64,000 nucleotides of DNA, taken from contig NC_080422.1 of the NCBI RefSeq assembly GCF_029873635.1, forward strand, positions 6,975,764-7,039,763, given 5' to 3'. Below the pieces are notes generated by a model, which saw only the letters and a program-made list of their open reading frames with translations, did no database searches and was not told the DNA's origin. This DNA is from Malania oleifera (Eukaryota > Streptophyta > Magnoliopsida > Santalales > Ximeniaceae). Below, one piece after another: positions 47,419 through 58,870 of this stretch; the first letter of the stretch is position 1; every line of letters starts with the position of its first letter. A program made the translations under genes and the position numbers.

Positions 47419-49642
47419 TGTAACGCCCCGACCCTTTATACTAGCTCAGAGTGTTACTACACATACGTTATACCTGTATTTGATAAACATACATAAACAA
47501 CTCGCCCTAAATAGGGACAAACGGATATATCTTATACATATATGTATTCATGCACAGTGGAAAACATAAACATTCTTACGGGGTTCTATTAGACATATAC
47601 TAGAGTTCTATCTATATTCTTTAGTACATAAGATCCATTCTTAAAACATAAATTGTATTACATCCCCTTACATTCAACCAGGCTAACAACCTAATACTGA
47701 TACAAAAAATTACATCTACCAACAAGACTCTACGCGCCAAAGTCCCTCTAGAAAACTAGGACCGACGTTCTATAAGACCTGAAACAAAGGTTGTAAGATT
47801 AGGGTGAGACACTTCTCAATAAGGTGGAAGATATTATATCAGCATGTGATTACATGAGTTTATTCCAATTAGAAACAATTGCACAATATCACATTCACCA
47901 TACAGTACTATAAGGGATATATAAACATAATACAGCATCATTACAAGCGAGAGTTCCCGAGGTTAGGGTAGGGTATAGGCCCATCCACTGTATGATCCCT
48001 CCACACGGTACTCAACCCTGTGACTTTGCCCATTTTAGTTTTAAAATCATGTATATGAAAATTTAGGACAATGACCAGCTTTGGAACTTTCAGAAATATG
48101 CCTAATTACCCAGTGGCACGGGTTGTGCACTGATAAACTCTGACAGCGCCCTGTTTATGCAGGCACTGTCAAGCATCACATATATAGTCCGACTGTTCCA
48201 CCTGGTCAATTATTTCACCAGTGGCCCCAACACTCCTGCAAGCCGACTATTTCGATACCCACACTGATTCACATGTGTGGTTGCACTATACCTCAGTTAG
48301 CAACAGAACTACGCCTCAAGCTAATTAAAGCTTCAGATAACTTGGAGTGTCTTAAGCTTTCAACTCCTTTAGAGTGTCTTTCAACTCCTTTAGTTATAAT
48401 TTGTGGTCATAATTCATCATATATATAATTTACAATGAAAACATAACAATCTGTGCAATTCTAGTAATTTCACAATCATAATCATGCAATCCTTCATGTA
48501 TTCTTTCTTTTCTTTTAGACAGTGGTGTTAACCGGCACAAACGCTCTCGATTCAACCCTTTTTACATATAAAGCTCGGTGATTAACCGACACATGTTTTC
48601 CACATTTTTAGGTAACAGAATGGATTCTAGCTCTCACAGTTCATTTACAAATATAACAGTTCAGTAAGTTCCACTTCATATCATATGTCACGCTCGTTTC
48701 ATCAAAATTCGCTATAAACAATGTATAACTCGAAAAATACCATTTAGACCATAAACATGGGTATCAAGCAGCTCCTACTTTAGGTTTAAAACAAATAAAG
48801 TAGTTTTGGAAAGTTTGGAGTTCATATGCCAAAAACCCATTTTTGCCAAAAACCGTAAAATCGTAAGAAATAACATTTATACTTGGTAAAACTTTGCAAA
48901 TAAGTAGTCAAAACGTGCATAAAGGAATAGGCCAACTTTTTAGTGGTTCAGTTTTCTAAAAATACCGATGTAAACAAATCCCCTTACGTTAATCTCGAAA
49001 ATCAAAACATGAACGAATCGATCCAAAACAACGACACGGGATCCCTGAAACCTAAAAACTGAAGAACAATACTTCACTATAATCTCAACTACTACATATA
49101 TACCGAACCAAAAACGAAATCAGATCCTTACCTCAATTTTAGAGAAAAACCCAAAATCCTCAGAACGAAAATCTGATTCGCTATAACTGTAGAGATTCTC
49201 CTCCTAATCCACGTAGTGATGTTGGATTGTTGATTCCGACAACAGACGGAATGAAATCTTAGAGAGAGAGAGAGAGGGTTGGTTCGTGTTCAAGAGAGAG
49301 AGAGAGAGGGAGAATTGAGTTTCTTCCTCATTAAGCAACTAAATGATATTTATAAACAAGGTTGACCTGGCCAGACTCGTTGACGAGTTGGAGTTCTCAT
49401 CGACGAGCCGAAGAAGGTTGCCCATGGCCAAGTAAGTGACCTCGTTGACAAGCTTAAGATTTCAGAATCTCTAAAAATTCCTCGGTATCTTCTAGTCGAT
49501 GGGTCCCTACGTCTCATTGCTGAGCCACAGAAGAAACTTCGTCGATGAGAAATGAAGCCTTGTCGACAAGCCCCACTGTTTTATCCTTTTTAATTTCCCT
49601 TTTTTTTTTTCTTTATTTATTTTCCAGATTTGGGTCCCTATA
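47419..49642 (-). mobile_element. Solo LTR with palindrome array, nested in family F LTR
   Basis: On the minus strand from 49642 (TATAGGGACCC, probably mutated TG) to 47419 (GGGGCGTTACA). Target duplication ATACT (47414-47418) / ATAAT (49643-49647), one mismatch. Array 49378-49566, TATA 49347-49357, AG microsatellites near 49260-49310, donor GAG|GTAAGG (near 49131), donor CGTAAGGGGA (near 48985), acceptor GTTTCAG (near 47784). Confidence 0.85.
49347..49566 (-). promoter_or_regulatory. LTR promoter: decayed palindrome array plus TATA
   Basis: Seven or so copies such as TCATCGACGAGCC and TTCGTCGATGAG, then TTTATAAATATC on the minus strand. Confidence 0.55.
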
Positions 49643-49690
49643 ATAATGGTTTTTAGAAAGGTTGAGAATAATGTAAAAATGTGAAAACGA

Positions 49691-50005
49691 GTTTCTATTG
49701 ATGCCGATGGGGAGGTATGCTCAGCATAAAAATTATGTTGTATAGTTTCTACTGATGTCGATGGGGAGGTATGCTTAGTATAGAAATGATGTGTGATGTT
49801 CCTACTGATGTCGATGGGGAGATATGCTCAGTATAGAAATGATGTGTGATGTTCCTACTGATGTCGATGGGGAGGTATGCTTAGTACGGATAGTATGTTG
49901 TGATGTTCTTACTGATGCCGATGGAGAGGTATGCTTAGTATGGAAACTATGTTGTGAAGTCTGCACTGAGGCCGATGGGGAAAAATGCTCAGTATGGGAA
50001 AGTAA
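49691..50005 (+). repeat. LTR minisatellite, 52-54-bp unit x6
   Basis: Units carry GATGCCGATGGGGAGGTATG, then CTCAGTATAGAAATGATGTG. It is the reverse complement of the 5319-5815 array, so the two LTRs are related. Confidence 0.93.
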
Positions 50006-50123
50006 GTATGCATTGAGGGTTGAAATTATGTGATCTATTGTATTATGTAAAATACTTAAAGGTGGATTTACGTACGCGTGGATACTTGTTAAGCTAGAAC
50101 ATATTCTAGAGAAATGAATGTTT

Positions 50124-50189
<66 letters not shown>

Positions 50190-51199
50190 TTATGAGTACA
50201 TATCTACATGATTTCTCAGTTGAAATAATGATTTAAAGAATGTGTTTTGATATACCAAACTCATGTTGCCACACATTGTTAATAATTTATTCCGTCTTAC
50301 TGAGAGGTATCTCACTCCTATAAATTTAACATTTCAGGAAATACCAGGAATCAAGCCTAGGGAGCTCCAGGGCAGGATTAGTTGGTTGTTTGTTTAAAGT
50401 AAGTATCGGTGAGAACTGATGTGTGTATAATAACATTTAGGACACCTAGTATTGTGTTAAAGTCTAGTTCTAGAGAGCTGTCTATGTATTATGATGATAT
50501 TAACACTCTGATATTGTGTTTGGGATTAGATGTATATACGTTTGTTTCCGCTATTTGGTATATTAATAGTGATGGACAGGTTACCCCGGTACCCCACTTT
50601 GGATTGGGTCATGTTGATGTATGGTATCAAAAATGTAGATTGATTATTGTAGTTTATAGTATTGAAAGGAAAAAAAAATGGTAGGGAAATTGGGTCGTCA
50701 CAGATTTGGCGCTTAATAAACATGAGCATATCGGATTATCAATGAATGTAAATATTAGTTGTTAGCAAATAGACGGATATCCATTGGATAAAATCTTAAA
50801 TCCGCCAACCGACTCATTTAGAGGCGGATAAAAAATTTTAAACCATATTTGACTCATTTGATGTATAGATTGGTTATAAGTTAATTTAAGCGAATCGAAT
50901 TCGATTATTTTTATCTATTTTTCCAAGTCTAGTTGTAAACTTAACAAAGTTTAATTATAATAAACATATAAATAACACCATCCGCTACACCCTTTTTCAA
51001 GTAAAGTAAAACTCATTATTGTTACAATCTTCAATCTATCTATATTTAGTACATCAAATTCCAAATGGACATTTTTTTTACCGTAATTAATGGTTATCAT
51101 CTAACTTTATATGATACTTTAATTCCAACTATTTTGGATCTTCTCAAAGGACAATATGAATAAATATTGAACTCATTATAATAATTTTTTTTTATAAAA

Positions 51200-51890
51200 G
51201 AATTGACTATATGCAATCATCTAAAAAATGATAAGTTCAACCCAACCCACGCACCCATCTTTTTTTTTTTTTTGGATAATGTGGGACTCCAATCTGGGTA
51301 AGCCCTTTGATAAGCTCAGACGACACCGAACAGGGGGGGAAGAAAATATTCCTACTTGCTCATTGAAGCATCCCTAACAATTCATTAGGTAAAAATAAGT
51401 CAGGAATAGAATTTAGGAGCTCGTGGTTATCAAAATCCAACTTCGTCTTTTCCACTTGAGTAAATTCAAATGGGTTCACTCAGTAAGGAAAGGGTGTTGT
51501 ATTTGATGTCGCTCCACCCAATAAGCGAGCATTAGTGGAATTCTCTTACTTGTAAGCTTGAGGCGGGGACGTAGGCAGTATTGGCCGAACCTCGATATTA
51601 TACTGTGTGTTCCCTTATTTTCTGCACTTCAATTTCCTTACATGTATGTTATTATTTATTTTCTTGATTATTTTACATACATGGTTTGAATTGTTGAGAA
51701 ATACTGAGATTAGTTTATTTGTTTAAATATTTATTTTGTAGTTTTTCGGTGATATTGGGAAAAGCTTAGATTGACCTTAGGGTATGCATTTCTGCTGCTG
51801 GCTTAGCTAAACTTAGGAAGAATTTTTAAATTTCTAATTCACCCCCCCCCCCCTCGTTTCTTGAGATTACACCAAAGTCAACACACTCTT
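51200..51890 (+). mobile_element. Copia-type LTR remnant
   Basis: GGGGACGTAGGCAGTATTGG and CCGAACCTCG near 51567-51595 are the leader motif of plant copia LTRs. A C12 tract at 51841-51852 followed by CTCGTTTCTTGAG marks the usual 3' part. Exact ends not determined. Confidence 0.6.
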
Positions 51891-52474
51891 CATGGGAGAT
51901 GAACCATGAAGTAGAAGTGCAAATTCCACTATAATAAACGCTTGAAAATTCTATAATATAATTAGATATTGTGCTATTTACAATGCTCTTCTTAGAATAT
52001 TTTTTCTCATTGTGAATTTGGAGAATAATTTTGAACCAATTAGGGTAAGAAAAACTTATAAAATATGATATTTTATCACAATCTTCACAATTAAATTGAT
52101 TGCAATTATGTTTCAATCATTTATTAATTGATTTTTTTTATTTAAATTGAGACTTGGTTTTACATTTGAAAGAGAGTTGTGTATTTATATGCCCACCTAA
52201 ACTATTAAGATACCCACTTAATGCTTTTAATAAAAAGCTGGTCGGTTATGCATCCAAATTGTTAACCACTGAGGCAGTAAATGAGAGTGAAACAAGATAT
52301 TTTTCTCTTAGAAAATAAAGCCAAATTTCTATAATCATATATGCAAGCTAGCTAGATCTTGCTCATAAAATTTTTAAATCAATATTTTCTTCTCCACGAG
52401 CTAATGCTTGATTGCATTGGGACTCGAGAAAAGCTTAGGTTTATAATAGTAATATTCACTTCATGCATGTATTT

Positions 52475-52865
52475 AGGAGTGAGTATAATTCGGTTAAAAA
52501 CTGAATTAATCGAATAAATTCAGTCGGTTTGATTTTCAATTTTGTTGAATTTTGATTTTCGATTTTTGCTTCGATTGACCAAATTAACCAAATAGTAAAA
52601 ATTAATAATAAATAATTATATATGTTATATATTAAAATATTTTATATATTATATATATACTAAAATTTTATTGATTTTTATATATTATATATATTAAAAT
52701 TATATATATATATATATTAAAATATTAAATTGGTTAAAGTCAGTTAACTAATTTAACCGAAATTTGGTTGGATCAGTTTTGAGTGCGATTAAATATGAAA
52801 TTTTGATCTGTTCGGTTAATGAGATTTTTTAACTGAAATACCGAACCAACCGAATGCTCACCCCC
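52475..52865. mobile_element. MITE, second copy of the 21953-22398 family
   Basis: Ends TAGGAGTGAGTATAATTCGG (left) and CCGAATGCTCACCCCCTA (right) form an imperfect inverted repeat. CATGCAT occurs close to both ends and may be the target duplication. AT-rich interior, no ORF. Confidence 0.7.
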
Positions 52866-53742
52866 TACATGCATCTCGTGTTTTAAGAGCAAAAATGAAT
52901 AAGCCCTTGACTTAAAGTATAAGACAACTTTTAGTATCAGTATTGGAAGCAGAATTCTTCTTGATGCTAATGTGATGCACGAATGCACCCTTATTTGCAA
53001 TACTATGATGATGTATGGAAGGAGTGCATAAAATGAAACGTGTCAATTGAGAGACTTTAGTGCATGAAGTTAATTAAAGACTCCTTGTAAAATAGCTTTT
53101 TAAGAGCAAAATATACAAAACCTCTTTCATCACTTATTGAATCTAACATAATAAAACTCTTTTAACTGTTTTTGTTTTGATCCCTTTCAAAGAAGAGAAT
53201 TATTAAACATTAAACTCATTTATATCAAATAATGGTTACTTAAATATATAGAGCACATCTCATCATTCCTCAAAGAAAACTGTCACATAAATGACTGTTA
53301 TTCTTTTTAAACTTTAAAGGGTTAAATAATCTTTTGGCTTCATCAAATTTTGCATTTTAAGTTTCTAACTATTTAGGGAAACAATTTAATAATGGCAAGT
53401 GCTGGGATAGTCTAATAGTAACAAACCTTTAATGATAATGAAATGATAATATTTGGATCCGACCCATTTGCCCATACCCATTTCCACCACACACAAACAA
53501 AAAGGGTAATTAAAGCCACAACATATTTCCAAAAAGGATAGATGGATAACATATACTATAACAAAAAATAATAATAACAGATTAAACATCAAAACCAAAA
53601 CAAAAAACAAAAGCAAAAACAAAAACAAAAAAAAATAAACAAATAGCAGCCGACATTTTTCCCGCCCATACAAAATCTGCCGAGGAATTGGCAGTGGTCA
53701 CCGCCATCAACAAGAGTCGTCGTTTTCTCCAAGACGATTTTC

Positions 53743-54738
53743 TCAGAGAGCAACGAGAGGATCCGACCCGAATATATCGCCGATGTCCTGGAAGTAGTCG
53801 TCCACGGGCCACGTCGTCAACCCGAACCCTTGATCCTGGCCCGGATCGACGTACAGACCGCAGCATTCTTCGCCGAAAACGTTGCCGTCACGTAGACTCG
53901 TCTCGTCGAGGAGATCCGGAACGAAATTTTGAACCTCGAAAATATCATTCGGCAAAAGCGTATCGAGCGGCCAGTAATCAGAGAAATGAGATGATACGCA
54001 AGCATCTTCCGCGATATCATGGATTTCGGCGATATCTCGAATGGGCTCAATATCACGGGATTCTGTAACGGTTTCCGGTACGGATCCCTGCGATTCGGCC
54101 TCTTCGTTGGAAGGAGAGCGGAAGCGGAGGACGGAAGTCGGAGAGCAGAGGCTGTGGTGAGATTCTTCGCCGGAGTAATAGCCGGAGCTAGTCATCGGAG
54201 CATTCGTTGGCGGCGGCGCTGAGAAGTTCGTCTGCGCGTCGGGACCACGCAGCTGAATGGCTGCGTTGTCGTAAACCATGGCAGCCTCCTCCGCCGTATC
54301 GTAGGTGCCGAGCCAGAGGCGCACACCTCTCAATGGATCTCTGATCTCCGCCGCCCATTTTCCCCACGGCCTTTGCCGGACCCCGCGGAACTTCTTGCAG
54401 GATGGCTGCCTCACCAGCCGGCGAGTAGCCGACGACTCCTTCCTCCTGCGGGTCGTCGCCGGCGGCTTCCTCCAGACGCCGTTGCCTCCTCCGTTTTCTC
54501 TGAAACAGGAATCGATCCTGATCTCGTTGACGAACTTCTTGACCCTTCGTCGCTCGGTTTCCTCGTCGCTGGAGGAGTCTGTTGCGTCGCCGTCGGTGAC
54601 GGATATCCGGACGACTCTCGGTCCTCCAGCATTCATCTCGGACAGGTTTTTCATCCCCGGCCGTCTGGCGATAGTGGTGCACTCTCGGTGCTCACTGTAT
54701 TTGACTGGAGAGAAAATAGCAGAGCTTCGTCGGTCCAT
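53743..54738 (-). CDS. CRF: AP2/ERF transcription factor, cytokinin response factor (CRF) class
   Basis: Single-exon gene of 331 residues. Residues 11-60 form the CRF domain (PVKYSEH, then [19 protein letters not shown]), followed by a basic RRRVKKF segment. The AP2/ERF DNA-binding domain spans about 117-173, with [17 protein letters not shown] and the Ala and Asp that mark the ERF type. SPTSVLRF at 199-206 is the putative MAP-kinase site typical of CRFs. The C-terminal third is acidic and probably activating. Known CRFs act in the nucleus downstream of cytokinin two-component signalling and in development and stress; size and layout agree. The ATG at 54736-54738 is chosen because the CRF domain begins ten residues later. 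It is the only intact gene in the window and sits in a repeat-poor island. GC-rich third positions contrast with the AT-rich surroundings. Paralogue number within the clade cannot be decided. Confidence 0.96.
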   Translation of the reverse strand: MDRRSSAIFSPVKYSEHRECTTIARRPGMKNLSEMNAGGPRVVRISVTDGDATDSSSDEETERRRVKKFVNEIRIDSCFRENGGGNGVWRKPPATTRRRKESSATRRLVRQPSCKKFRGVRQRPWGKWAAEIRDPLRGVRLWLGTYDTAEEAAMVYDNAAIQLRGPDAQTNFSAPPPTNAPMTSSGYYSGEESHHSLCSPTSVLRFRSPSNEEAESQGSVPETVTESRDIEPIRDIAEIHDIAEDACVSSHFSDYWPLDTLLPNDIFEVQNFVPDLLDETSLRDGNVFGEECCGLYVDPGQDQGFGLTTWPVDDYFQDIGDIFGSDPLVAL

Positions 54739-55100
54739 CTGAAGAGATTAATTACTCAGATTCGCATTGGAATGGAGAAAGTGGAGAGCGGGAGTGAAAT
54801 AGAGAGCGAGCAAAAAGGAGAGATTCCTCTGAGACCAAACACGAGGGGAATAAAGAAGAGGATATAAAGAAAGCTGAGTGAGATAACACGTTAAAGAGAA
54901 GCTTGGAGCAGAGAAAAATCAAACCTCAAAATCAATTGAATACTCCTTGAAAAGTTATCGAGTGCCAAGAAATTTCAAGGAAAGTTGCAGGGAGAGGGAG
55001 AGAGAGAAATCCCAAAAAGGAGCGTCAAAACCTTTTGACTATTTCGGAAGATCAGTAGGCAGGTAATGAAGGGCTGTGTGAACTCCCGAATCAGAAATGT

Positions 55101-55160
55101 CTACCTGAGAGAACTTAAACAGGGCAGACCATAGCCAGAGCCAGAACAGGACCCGTACAT
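55101..55160 (-). other. Upstream ORF of 19 codons in CRF leader
   Basis: ATG at 55160-55158, stop TAG at 55103-55101. The peptide starts MYGSCSGSGYG and is Gly/Ser-rich. Its conservation is unknown. It would reduce CRF translation if retained in the mRNA. Confidence 0.35.
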
Positions 55161-55418
55161 GGCGTGAAGGAAAGGAAAAATTAACCAAAAATTTTCAAGG
55201 AAAGTTGCAGAGGCAAGGCAAAAAAGATAACCCAACAACAACTTTCCCGGAAAAGCAAAGAGAATAAATGTTTCTGAGTCACCGACTCACCGGATGCTCT
55301 CCTCCCTCACCAACTTGGGATTTTCCACTTCCAGCAACCCCAAATGCTTCTCTCTTCCGCGTATTTTCCCCTGTAGATTCCGAGAAAAAAAAAACCCCCA
55401 AGAAAAAAGAAACCCAAA

Positions 55419-55459
55419 AAGAAGAAGAAGAAGAAGAAGAAGAAGACTAAAAGCAGAGC

Positions 55460-55507
<48 letters not shown>
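55419..55507 (-). repeat. (GAA)n and (GA)n microsatellites in CRF leader
   Basis: GAA repeats at about 55421-55446 and GA repeats at 55461-55507 on the plus strand, giving TTC and TC tracts in the CRF transcript. Such pyrimidine tracts are common in plant leaders. Confidence 0.9.
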
Positions 55508-55510
<3 letters not shown>

Positions 55511-55563
55511 TAAGACGCACGGAGAAGCTCAGTTGGGGTGAAGACCGAAACCCACACTGACTG

Positions 55564-55575
55564 CTATTTTATAGG
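55564..55575 (-). promoter_or_regulatory. TATA box of the CRF gene
   Basis: CCTATAAAATAG on the minus strand, followed by CAGTCAGTGTGGG and then the TC-rich leader. Position and orientation fit the CRF gene. Confidence 0.55.
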
Positions 55576-55579
55576 ATCC

Positions 55580-56355
55580 CAAACAGCCGAAATCAGCAAT
55601 CCCCCACTCCCTTAGAACCTGCCAGTTAATAATATCCTATTATTTTCGAATTTCAACTTCTCCAATTTTCTTAATTATTTAATTATTCCAATTAATTACA
55701 ATTAATTTCCATTAAACCCTATTGATTACAATTATCAACTAGCTTCGGTGATGACAAAGTAAAATAGAGATTCAAGCGATACCTCGAGATATTTTACGAG
55801 GCATCACATCGGACGTGGCCACAAGATCTCGATTTGTGGCAACTATGGGCCCAATAAATGGTACCAGCCGAATCAACAAGTGACAATTGTGTTGACTCAA
55901 TTAGAGTTGGCTCTGGTAATCAACGTAGGATCACATGAGCTCGTTGATCTATAAGTTTTGTTACATGAGTCAGTCACATCGTTTAAGTACCCTTAATTGC
56001 CCTATAAACTTCTTTTAATTATGATCATTACCATCAATTACTAGATTCATCCCATAAGACTTTTTTGTCATTTCTTCGAGACAAGGCTTGCTGGTAGTTA
56101 GGTTGTGTACAGACATGGTAAAACGATAACTTTTCAATTTTATACAGTTTTACCGAAGGTACCCTTGTATTGGCTACCAATTTTTTTATTTTATTCATAT
56201 TTTTTTTAGTTACTGTATGCGTGCATCTCCAACTTTATAACTTAGATCCCAAAAGTTCGGCATGTGTCAAGATATGATTGGATGGGGCATCCGATGATGG
56301 TCCAACTCAACTAGGGATTTGCTTGTGGTGAGTCTTGATCGGTGTCCATGACGGG
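55580..56355. other. Probable CRF upstream region, nothing recognised
   Basis: Moderately AT-rich single-copy-looking sequence with no ORF or repeat signature. The gypsy element at 56356 lies only about 0.8 kb upstream of the CRF TATA box. Confidence 0.4.
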
Positions 56356-58284
56356 TGTAAAGACTCGAAAATTTTCATAATTAAATAATTGAGAATAAGG
56401 ATAAATTTAAAGGAGATTAAGCAGGGTTCGTTAACGAACCACCTTCTTTACTTCATCGACGAAATCACGTGTCTCGTCGATGGGAAAATACTGAGAGAGG
56501 TTATAGCAGAGCCTGAAATTCGTCGACGAAGGTTGGAAGTTCGTTGACGAAATTTTTTCTTAGACTCGTCGATGAGATGACGTGTCTCGTCAATGAAGCC
56601 GCCTATATAAATTTGCAAAATTCGAGTTTTCAGCGAGATTTTCATGCAAAATCCTTCTCTCTCTCTCTAAACTTGTTCCTCTCTCCTTCTCTCTAAATTT
56701 TTGGCTTTGATTTTCGCTGGTTGGACTATCGGAAGCCGTCACGCTACTCCTGGGAAGATTCTCTTCAAGTCTGTTAGAGTAGTTCGTTGGTTAGGCCAAC
56801 TTGGGCACCATCCCAAATTTTGGGTTAGTTGGGTATTTTAAGTTTTATAAGGTATTTGGTATTTCTAAATTAAGAAAAATGCTTTAGATGGAATAATACT
56901 GAAGTTTTGTTGGGAAAAATGCAATTTCAGGGTATTGAGTTAGGGAACACACAAGTGTAAGTTTGGAATATTTGTGGCCTTCTCAGTAAGTCAAGTAAGG
57001 GGATAAATTAAGTCAATATTTTTTATAAAATTATTATGAATTAAACAACATCTATTTTCAGGAAAATATGTATGATATAGAATTATGTTTGAGAATACTA
57101 TTATTTAACAAGGAAATGATTTTAACACATTTTATATGGAAATATGATTTCAGGATAAATTATGAGTTTATAAGGTTATGAACATTTGTGTAACATGAGT
57201 ATAATATTTCCATGAAATTTATGTTATATTGAAATATTATGATTTTCCTAAGATAAGCATGTTATAGCAATTTTCAGAAAAACCCTAAAAACAGTACAAA
57301 AACTATGGTTTAAGAATATTATGATAACAAGTGCAAGATTTTCGTGTACAAGTACATCATGTTACGCCGACGACGGTATTATGATTTCTACGTTATGATA
57401 TAATGACATAAAATGCCGTAATTATGCATGTTATGTCAAGTTTCAAAAAAATATTATCATGTTATGTTTTACCCTGATATATTAAACTGTTTTGTTCAAT
57501 ATCATGAAATGTATTATATGTTATCACAACCTGAATAGCTTAATTTAGTTTCACGAAACACGGTATCATAGTTGTATGTTCACATTTACGTTTACGTTTA
57601 TGTTAGTGTTACCACACATCTTATGTAGAGTGTGGGAGATGGCAGTCGATGTGACTTAATGGGAGTGTTGTAGTTCCCCTGGTAGTCCGGCACAAGTGGA
57701 ACAAGCCCATCGTACTTACACTATAACCAATATTGACTTAGCATGGTTAGTCAGCCATTGCTAGGTCCAACCTTCGGGCCGCACAACCCTATCATGTGGG
57801 GGGTAAGACATGACGATAGCTAACTATCTATCTATCCTAGGTAATAATTTAAGTATGATATGTTCATATAAGATGATTTTCCAGTACAGGAATTTAGTAT
57901 GTTAAATTATGTTATGTTAAATCATGTTTTATTCAAATATGATATAATTGTTTATACCTGTTATGAATTATGTACTGTTTATAAGTATATCATGAAAAAT
58001 ACTCATGTTGCCATACACTGATATTAATTTGTCTCCCTTACTGAGAGGTGTCTCACCCCAGCATTACAAATATTTCAGGAAATCCAAGTAGGAGGGTGGA
58101 TAGAGCCCCGCAGCATTGGAAGTGGGTTGAGCTACCCTATTTGTAGGGTAAGTGGGTGAGCTACGGTTAGATGGATTTTTGGATTGAGACCCTAGAAATA
58201 CTTTTTGGTCTTTTATGGATGAATATATATATTAGATGGATTTTTGGATTGAGACCCTAGAAATACTTTTTGGTCTTTTATGGA

Positions 58285-58331
<47 letters not shown>

Positions 58332-58551
58332 CAGATTTAGTAGAGCTCTGGTATGGTTTCTGGTGTTTTATGGTATGTATGTGATTTTATGTTTTCTACT
58401 GCTTAGGTATCGGAGTTGTATGACAGGTATATCCTTGGTACTATGGGTCCAGGTTGATCATGACTTTAGTAGTTTAGCAGGTTATTTGGATTATTATAAA
58501 TATTATTATGTGCAAAAGAAATAAATATGGTAAAATAGGTAGGTCGCTACA
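56356..58551 (+). mobile_element. 5' LTR of gypsy element E (2196 bp)
   Basis: Starts TGTAAAGACTC, ends GGTCGCTACA, and is followed by a primer-binding site. Palindrome array 56427-56600, TATA 56603-56612, CT-rich leader, acceptor TTTCAG (AG 56929-56930), donor CAA|GTAAGG (GT 56995), inverted-repeat block near 58040, acceptor TTTCAG (AG 58077-58078). A 66-bp segment (AGATGGATTTTTGGATTGAG...) is tandemly duplicated at 58168-58300, followed by a TA tract (58289-58330). Left flank ACGGG. The 3' LTR lies beyond the window. Confidence 0.92.
56427..56612 (+). promoter_or_regulatory. LTR promoter of element E: palindrome array plus TATA
   Basis: Eight palindromes including TTCGTCGACGAA near 56518 and variants CGTTAACGAA, CATCGACGAA and CGTCGATGA. 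CTATATAAAT at 56603-56612 follows the last by about 10 bp. Confidence 0.65.
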
Positions 58552-58554
58552 GTT

Positions 58555-58566
58555 TGGTATCAGAGC
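58555..58566 (+). other. Primer-binding site of element E
   Basis: TGGTATCAGAGC, three bases after the LTR end. It is an exact complement of the initiator tRNA-Met 3' end. Confidence 0.92.
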
Positions 58567-58870
58567 CTAGGTTGCTAGGTTCTATAGACTCTAGAGTGCA
58601 GCAGAAAAATTACCAGAGTATAGGAAAAGGATTTGAAGTTTTGTTCTGCAGTCTAAAGGCAGGACTTTTGTGGTGGTTTCTGTTTCTTTTCTAGGGTAAC
58701 GATTTCTGGAAAGTCATAGTAAACTATTGCTGGGTTGTGTTTCTAAAGTGTAGAATTAAATCTTGAATTAAGATAAGGATGTCAAGATGGAAGGCATACT
58801 AAGAGTTTTGGTTAGATACGTAAATTATAAGGATGGAATACCTAAGCTATGTTTATTATTTTTTTTCAGG

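Larger units (their letters stand above)
45911..50702 (+). mobile_element. Solo LTR, family F, inside the MITE
   Basis: Starts TGTAACGACCCCC, ends GGGTCGTCACA, with perfect target duplication GATTT (45906-45910, 50703-50707). Without its insert it is about 2.56 kb. CT-rich leader near 46195-46230, donors AAG|GTAAGG (GT 46512) and CCG|GTAAAG (GT 46951), minisatellite 49691-50005, TA tract 50131-50187, inverted-repeat block near 50300, acceptor TTTCAG (AG 50336-50337). Related to element C. Confidence 0.92.
45449..50931. mobile_element. hAT-type MITE split by a nested LTR
   Basis: Terminal inverted repeats TAGACCTAGCAAA (left) and TTTTTCCAAGTCTA (right), with 8-bp flanks GTTGTGAG (45441-45448) and GTTGTAAA (50932-50939). 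An 8-bp duplication is typical of hAT. The two halves (45449-45910 and 50708-50931) total about 690 bp, are rich in GGCGGAT/ATCCGCC, and have no ORF. Confidence 0.75.
54739..55540 (-). other. Probable 5' leader of the CRF gene
   Basis: About 800 nt separate the ATG from a TATA box at 55564-55575. If transcription starts some 25-30 bp after that TATA, the leader holds (TC)n, (TTC)n and two upstream ORFs (55101-55160 and a 3-codon one starting at 54767). A leader intron cannot be excluded; if present it could remove the uORFs. Confidence 0.5.

Noticed and set aside
53386..53673. 95-residue Leu/Phe/Val-rich ORF 3' of the CRF gene
   Set aside because: Low-complexity translation of an A-rich tract; no signal of coding.
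54188..54867. Long ORFs on both strands overlapping the CRF gene
   Set aside because: They are other-frame readings of GC-rich CRF coding sequence without domains of their own.
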